Part shown: positions 59,207-64,000 of the stretch, piece by piece
Position numbering within the stretch: the first letter of the stretch is position 1
Layout: each line of letters opens with the position of its first letter
Source: CAVVSQ01 sp963848825
GTDB taxonomy: Bacteria; Planctomycetota; Planctomycetia; Gemmatales; Gemmataceae
Assembly (NCBI GenBank): GCA_963848825.1
Contig: CAWKFA010000005.1
Span: 62,001-126,000 of the forward strand
Length of the DNA stretch: 64,000 nucleotides
Direction of reading: 5' to 3'
Translations under genes and position numbers: made by a program
The notes under the pieces: model-generated
The model's input: only the letters and a program-made list of their open reading frames with translations
Databases searched by the model: none
What the model was told of the DNA's origin: nothing

Positions 59207-59455
59207 CTACTTGGCCGGCGCCGGCGCGGCCACGGCTTCTTCGGGCTTCTTGCGTTTGTCCCAGTTATATTTACGCTGGAACTTTTCAACGCGACCTGTC
59301 GTGTCGAGGTACTTCATCTTGCCCGTGAAAAACGGATGGCATGCCGAGCAAATTTCCACGGAAATGGTCTTTTTGGTGCTGCGCATCGTGAACTTGTTGC
59401 CACAGCCGCAGGTGACCATCGCCTCTTCGTATTTGGGGTGAATGTCTTTTTTCAT
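59207..59455 (-). CDS. rpmE: 50S ribosomal protein L31
   Basis: 82 aa, intact. MKKDIHPKYEEAMVTCGCGNKFTMRST...EICSACHPFFTGKMKYLDTTGRVEKFQRKY with the zinc-binding CGC...CxxCH set of the C+ type L31. An Ala/Pro-rich C-terminal extension (KKPEEAVAAPAPAK) is unusual but common in this group. First gene of the rpmE-prfA-prmC row. Confidence 0.96.
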   Translation of the reverse strand: MKKDIHPKYEEAMVTCGCGNKFTMRSTKKTISVEICSACHPFFTGKMKYLDTTGRVEKFQRKYNWDKRKKPEEAVAAPAPAK

Positions 59456-59497
59456 GAGAAACCTGGTTAAAAATTGCCAATAAAACGCTTTACCTCA

Positions 59498-59525
59498 TTA
59501 TAAGCGAGCAAGCCAAAGGAGCAAG
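59498..59525 (-). promoter_or_regulatory. Probable promoter of rpmE
   Basis: On the minus strand TATAAT (59503-59498) is a perfect -10 element, with TTGCTC (59525-59520) 16 bp upstream as a weak -35. It lies 43 bp before the rpmE start. Confidence 0.5.
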
Positions 59526-59595
59526 GCCTAACGCGCCCCTCCCGGGCTTTGACAACCACAGGGAATACCGATACCGCCGATAAATTACTCAGTGG

Positions 59596-59937
59596 TCAAT
59601 GTTTAGTCACGATGCCCGCCGCCTCGCGGGCTTGATAACATTCCGGGCTCCCCGCCTCAAACTCCCGGCATAACATCGGCCTTACGCCATAGATCGTGCA
59701 AGAAACCCGCTCGCCAACGGCACCGTCGAGGGCGATGCACACATGGCGCCGCTGGCTATTTTCCTTCGTTCCCAGGAGGACCATGCGATCATCCGGACCG
59801 GGTACCACCTCGAGCACGGGGAGGCCCAAACGGCCTAGCCGGCGTTCCTCGCCCCGGCTCAGGCGGATGTAGCCATCGCCCATAAAGGGGGAGACACAGC
59901 AGGCGCCGCAGGTCAGACAGTCGGGTGCAGCAGTCAT
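59596..59937 (-). CDS. YkgJ-type cysteine cluster protein
   Basis: 113 aa, intact. MTAAPDCLTCGACCVSPFM opens with the CxxCGxCC cluster; later RHVCIALDG, RVSCTIYGVRPMLCREFEAGSPECYQARE completes the zinc/iron-chelating cysteines of the YkgJ (CxxCxxCC) family. Function of the family is not settled. Transcribed alone, 140 bp downstream of rpmE's promoter on the same strand. Confidence 0.85.
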   Translation of the reverse strand: MTAAPDCLTCGACCVSPFMGDGYIRLSRGEERRLGRLGLPVLEVVPGPDDRMVLLGTKENSQRRHVCIALDGAVGERVSCTIYGVRPMLCREFEAGSPECYQAREAAGIVTKH

Positions 59938-60052
59938 TCGTCACTTCCTGATCCGGCGAATATTTGCCGCGCAGTGTCCTGAATTCTATGGGAAAGACAT
60001 TTCTGTTGCGGTAATCTTGTCGTGGCGAGAACACACCGATGGAACCCCGCCT

Positions 60053-61679
60053 GTGTTTGGTCCTCACTTCCCTATCGATCTTATCCGCCTGGCCCGCAAG
60101 GGCTGGCCCACGTTATTGCGCGTCGTCTATCTGTCCGTTCTGCTCGTGGGCCTGACGGTCATGTACCGTAGCACGGGCAACCTGGTTCGCCCCAGCGATT
60201 TCGCGGCACGTGCTCAGTCTTACGCGAACATTCTGGTTGTGCTCCAGTATATGCTGGTCCTGCTGTTTCTCCCCGTCTACCTCGCGACCGCCATCGCTCA
60301 GGAAAAAGAGAATCGCACACTCGAGATCGTTTTTTTAACTTTCCTCAGCGACCGCGAACTGGTCCTGGGCAAGTTCATGGCCCGGCTCTTCCACCTGGGC
60401 GCGATTACCCTGGCCGGGTTTCCTCTGCTGATCTTCATGCACTTGTGGGGCAACGTCGATGTCGCCTTTCTCCTTTTCCACGAGATCAATACTTTCTTGT
60501 TGCTCCTGGTCGGTGCCAGTATTTGCATTCTGATCTCGACGCAGTCGGCCGGGGCCTTTCAGGCCATCACGCGTTCCTATTCCTGGCTCGCGCTGCTTGC
60601 CCTGGTGGCGCTTTTGGCAAGTTACCAGATGCCCTATATCATCGGGGGCATTGTTTATGCGGCCAGCGGCGCCGGCGGCTGGGGCATGCCCTCGTATGGG
60701 TCTCGGCCTGGCGGTCCTCTTGCCTATCTATCTCGTAGCTACGCTTTATTTTCTGCGCCAGGCGATATCCTTGATGCGTAAAGTTCGCCGCGAGGAGGTA
60801 CGCCGGCCCCGCAAGAGCACCGGGGCCTTCGCGCTGGCTGAAAAGCGGGAAGTCGAGCCTAAGCGCCGCCAGCGCCGCAAACCGATCAGCACCATCCATC
60901 CCCTGGCGTTGCCCGTGCGCGAACCCGCACTCTTCTGGAAGGAATGTGTTAAAGACGGCACAAGCTGGAGCCTGCGTGGCCGCTGGCTCACCTGGGCCCT
61001 CTTGCTCATTCTCATCCCGGGATTTTGGTACCGTCTCGCCAGCCTGTTTATTTACCAGATTGATCGAAGTTTACTTGGTGCAGTGGCCTATTCCTTTAGT
61101 TACACCCCCTACTTTCTATGCGTCGCCGCCTACGCTCTGGTCGTCATTTTTCAAATCACCCTGACGGTCGCCGGCGAGCGCGAGCAGGACACGCTGGTGT
61201 TTTTGCAGCTTATCCCCGAAAGCACGAACTCCATTTTGTTTTTCAAATGGCTCGGCCCTTTCTGGCGCAACTGGCCCATCCTGGCAATCAGCTATCTCGG
61301 CGCCGCCCTGGGCCTGGCCTGTGGCCTTTATTCGGTCGGTACGGCCCTGGTCATGCTCCTCTTGCCCTGGCCGTTCCTGATCATGCTCAGTTTTTTGGCC
61401 CTCTGCCTGACGGTAATGTGCCGGCGCGTCCTATTTGCCAACGTGGCGCTGATCGGCTTTCTGCTCCTCCTTTTCCTGGGGCACGTCGTCGGCTCGGCCT
61501 ACATTGGCATTGTTTTCCCGTATTATGTGGCCACTCTTTTCGAATCAGGTTTACCCGATTACAAGGACTTTCCCTGGCGCTGGGCGCTGGTGCTGGCATT
61601 CCTCCAGCAAGGTGCGTTCCTGCTCTTGGCGTCTGTTTTTGGTTACCTGGCATTCTGGCGTTTCGAGCGCAAGACTTGA
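60053..61679 (+). CDS. ABC-2 type transporter permease (one frameshift)
   Basis: About 540 aa from GTG 60053 (MFGPHFPIDLIRLARKGWPTLLRVVYLSVLLVG); a TTG at 60017 in frame is an alternative. At least eleven hydrophobic helices, a cytosolic EKENRTLEIVFLTFLSDRELVLGKF motif typical of ABC-2 permeases, repeated in the second half as EREQDTLVFLQLIPESTNSILFFKW. One change near 60700 (MPSYG). A basic cytoplasmic loop (EKREVEPKRRQRRKP) separates the halves. The ATPase partner is not in view. Confidence 0.85.
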
Positions 61680-61887
61680 GACGTGTTGGCCCGAGCTCTC
61701 AACGAATGCCGCGCGGCGATCTTTCGACGCCATCGCGGAACATCAGTGATCAAGCACACGAGCGACGTCATTCAATACCACCAGCGCAGAAACGAGCAGG
61801 CGACAAAACCCACAAGAATGAGCGGCATAGATGTGTAATCTAAAGCCGCGCTGTACTGTTAATAGTTGCGTACAAATGCCAATATCA

Positions 61888-62763
61888 TCAGAGATTCAAA
61901 ACTCCGCTCGATCCCAATTCCTGAATGAGCCATTGGAGATTAAATTCAGCGGCCGGATGAAGACCCGTAGGACTGTCTGGCCGGCAACCAGTCGGTTCGA
62001 GGCAAAAACTGAAAAACAGACCGTTACGAAACTCCCACAGGTTCCCGTTTGGTGATCCATCGTAGTTGCGGGCGTGCTTTCTGCAAAGCTGTAAGAATCT
62101 GTCACGTCCTCCCAATCGCCCTAAATGCTTTGCACTGAGATAATTCCCCCAATACACTCCTCGAAGGCTGTCCGCTTTCGCCGCCGAATACACCCATTGA
62201 AGGCGATTCACCCAGCGGGCAAGCGGGGCCACACGAGGCCAAGCATTACCGTAAACCGAGCCAGCAAAGGCGTCGTTGGGCCGGGCCAAGTCTTACCAAT
62301 CCTGGATTGGGGCGTAGACATCCGTGATGTCAAAGAAGCGCCGTAGCATACTAAGTAGAGTACCGGAACCGATCTGTTGAATTAATTGGTCGGAAACAGA
62401 TAAACTAAGACTCGCTGGCAGTGGATATCCGTTCCAGGTGTTATCTCGGCTGAAGATAAAATTCACATCGGAATCCAGAATTGCATTATGGGCATTTTTG
62501 CGAAATGACGAGGCGCCAGCGGAAATAATCTTGTCAGCTTTTGAAACAAATATGTCGCCCAACAACGCGGTACCTAGCGTCGACTTCTGCCGAAGCGAGA
62601 CTTCTGTGTCTCCTCGACACACAAATGACAGCTCCACCGGCCAGTCGCCGAGGACTCCCAAGCCCGACCATAACTTTGCCAAGTCTTCCCCGGACGGGAC
62701 ATCGTCGGAAAAATAGACGGCACAGATAAAATGGTAATCGACCATATATTCTCTTTGAGTCAT
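61888..62763 (-). CDS. Immunity-protein-like hypothetical protein with an in-frame stop
   Basis: From ATG 62763 (MTQREYMVDYHFICAVYFSDD) to a TAA at 62293, then the same frame continues as DLARPNDAFAGSVYGNAWPRVAP...SLRGVYWGNYLSAKHLGRLGGRDRFL...WEFRNGLFFSFCLEPTGCRPD to 61888. Both parts look coding and belong to one protein of about 290 aa split by a nonsense codon (AAA to TAA would fit DWKDLARP). The second part loosely recalls type VI immunity (DUF3396-like) proteins; this is recollection, not proof. Lower GC than neighbours. Confidence 0.5.
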
Positions 62764-62967
62764 GCCGCACTTATGGTTAGGGGTGTGGAATCCAGTCGAA
62801 ACTACCGAAATCGCTGCCCAACAGCAATCGATACGTGCCCTCCATGCCGTCCATATATGCTCTACTTTGTCCGAGGCTTTGAAGCTCAAATACATGGACC
62901 TTCACAACCCAAAATGGATGCTCTGCCGTTGTACCTATTAAATGGCCATTGATATTGCTGCGCGTGA

Positions 62968-64000
62968 TCAGTGGTCAACGTATTCTTCCCAGACGGACCG
63001 ATGCGCACCTATCGACTCCAGGTAGGCAAAAAGACGTTCATAGAAGGGATGGCACGACAGGGTCGCGCTATCGCCGATGATGATAAGTTTGCGGCGGGCG
63101 CGTGTGAGGGCGACGTTCATGCGCCGTACGTCCGCCAGAAAGCCAACATCTCCCTCCGTATTCGAACGTACCAGCGAGAGAACGACGACCTCTTTTTCGC
63201 GTCCCTGAAAGCCGTCGACGCTGTCGATCTCCAACCCTGGTTGCGTTACCTTCTCACGCAAAAGCCGAACCTGTGCGGAGTAAGGCGCGATGAGCGCGAT
63301 GTCCTCCGCGGGCACGCCAGCCGCTCATAAGAGCGGCCACCGTGCGCTCGACCAGGTCGGCTTCTTGCCGATTGAGCCGGCTGCTGCCGCCCGGCTCGGG
63401 CTCCTCGTCGTAGCTGGCGCCGGCCGTATCGATGAAATCCACGGCGGCCTGTGTCAAAGGGCTGGCGGCAACGCCGGGCAGCTCGCACAAGACATGATCC
63501 CGAACGGAAGGGTGAGCCTCGAGCTCGGCCTCGTAAAACTCAAGGGCGGAGAAGGTCATGATCTTTTCGTTCATCCGGTATTGCACGTTGAGCCGTCGGG
63601 TGACGCTGGGCCCATAAAGGTTGACCAGGCGTTCCATGAGACTGATGCCGAGCCCGGCCTGTAATGCTTCCCGCGAAAGAACGGTGGGCGGTAGCTGACA
63701 ATGATCGCCGGCCAGCACCAAACAGCCGCTACGCCGCAGCGGCAGCCAGCTCACCGGCTCCGTGCACTGGCCCGCCTCGTCGATGACCGTGAGATCGAAC
63801 TGGCGGTCGCGCAATATTTCACCATTCACGCCGGTGAGAGTCGCGCACAGTATCGTGGCGCTATTGAGTATGCGTTCGACGACCTGATCCTCGAGTTTAC
63901 GGCAGTCGGCGAGGAGGGCACGGCCTTCCCGGCGCAGTTGCTGACGTGAGCCTGGTTCCGGAGCGGCGCGCGTGTATTTGCCCGCCTGGCGAAAAAGCGC
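62968..64000 (-). CDS. IGHMBP2/Upf1-type superfamily I helicase, 5' part outside window (one frameshift)
   Basis: The frame is open to the window end (RQQLRREGRALLADCRKLEDQVVERILNSATILCATLTGVNG). Helicase motifs: FDLTVIDEAGQCTEPVSWLPL (II, DEAG), CLVLAGDHCQLPPTVLS (III), LNVQYRMNEKI (IV). After a change near 63325: DIALIAPYSAQVRLLRE, LEIDSVDGFQGREKEVVVLSLVRSN (V) and NVALTRARRKLIIIGD (VI). It unwinds nucleic acid at the expense of ATP; the Walker A and N terminus lie beyond 64000. Confidence 0.9.

Overview
The window looks like chromosomal DNA of a planctomycete, most likely of the Gemmataceae. The pointers are a TIGR02996 domain fused to a formylglycine-generating-enzyme domain (39058-40065), an ImuA-ImuB-DnaE2 mutasome, a macrolide-export-like efflux set, a DcaP-like porin, high GC with many intergenic palindromes, and rpmE-prfA-prmC synteny. 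This assignment is inference from gene content; there is no rRNA here.

Layout. 1-4844 (+): end of a TolC-like gene, an HlyD-type adaptor and a MacB-type permease. 4848-10250 (-): imuA, imuB and dnaE2 behind a candidate operator palindrome. 10373-18742 (-): a ThuA-like secreted protein with a hairpin-repeat tail, a GH13 enzyme, a patatin and a GH63-like glucosidase. 18822-23083 (-): a run around a DyP-type peroxidase (membrane protein, unknown 185-aa protein, SnoaL-like protein, DyP, unknown 338-aa protein, broken BASS transporter). 23683-25095 (+): porin. 25747-25817 (-): tRNA-Gln(TTG).

25988-36543 is a nested mobile-element island. Two tandem copies of a palindrome-rich block carry four near-identical copies of an IS4-like element, always inserted in palindrome arms with 12-13 bp target duplications. 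Block 1 also holds a group II intron. The intron's reverse transcriptase gene is split at its PQGG codons by a roughly 2-kb element made of a 74-aa protein and a large serine recombinase. Block 2 still shows the empty sites for one IS and for the intron, so the insertion history can be read directly.

36752-42861: small secreted and hypothetical proteins, duplicated copies of an unknown gene around the FGE-domain protein, and an ADP-ribosylglycohydrolase/zinc-ribbon pair between 33-bp repeats. 43033-44086: neuB-like. 44200-47184: assimilatory nitrite reductase and an NirB-N/BFD-type reductase. 47993-51949 (+): bioB, bioF, bioD, bioA. Then trmL, ftsK, a secreted HEAT-like protein, prmC, prfA, rpmE, a YkgJ cysteine-cluster protein, an ABC-2 type permease, an immunity-like gene with an in-frame stop, and a superfamily I helicase running off the end.

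A caveat applies to the whole window. More than thirty genuine genes are broken by one or more single-base frame changes, while reading on in another frame restores the family. This includes essential genes (prfA, prmC, ftsK). The likeliest cause is indel error in the sequence. For such genes I give the span of the whole gene and the approximate shift positions.
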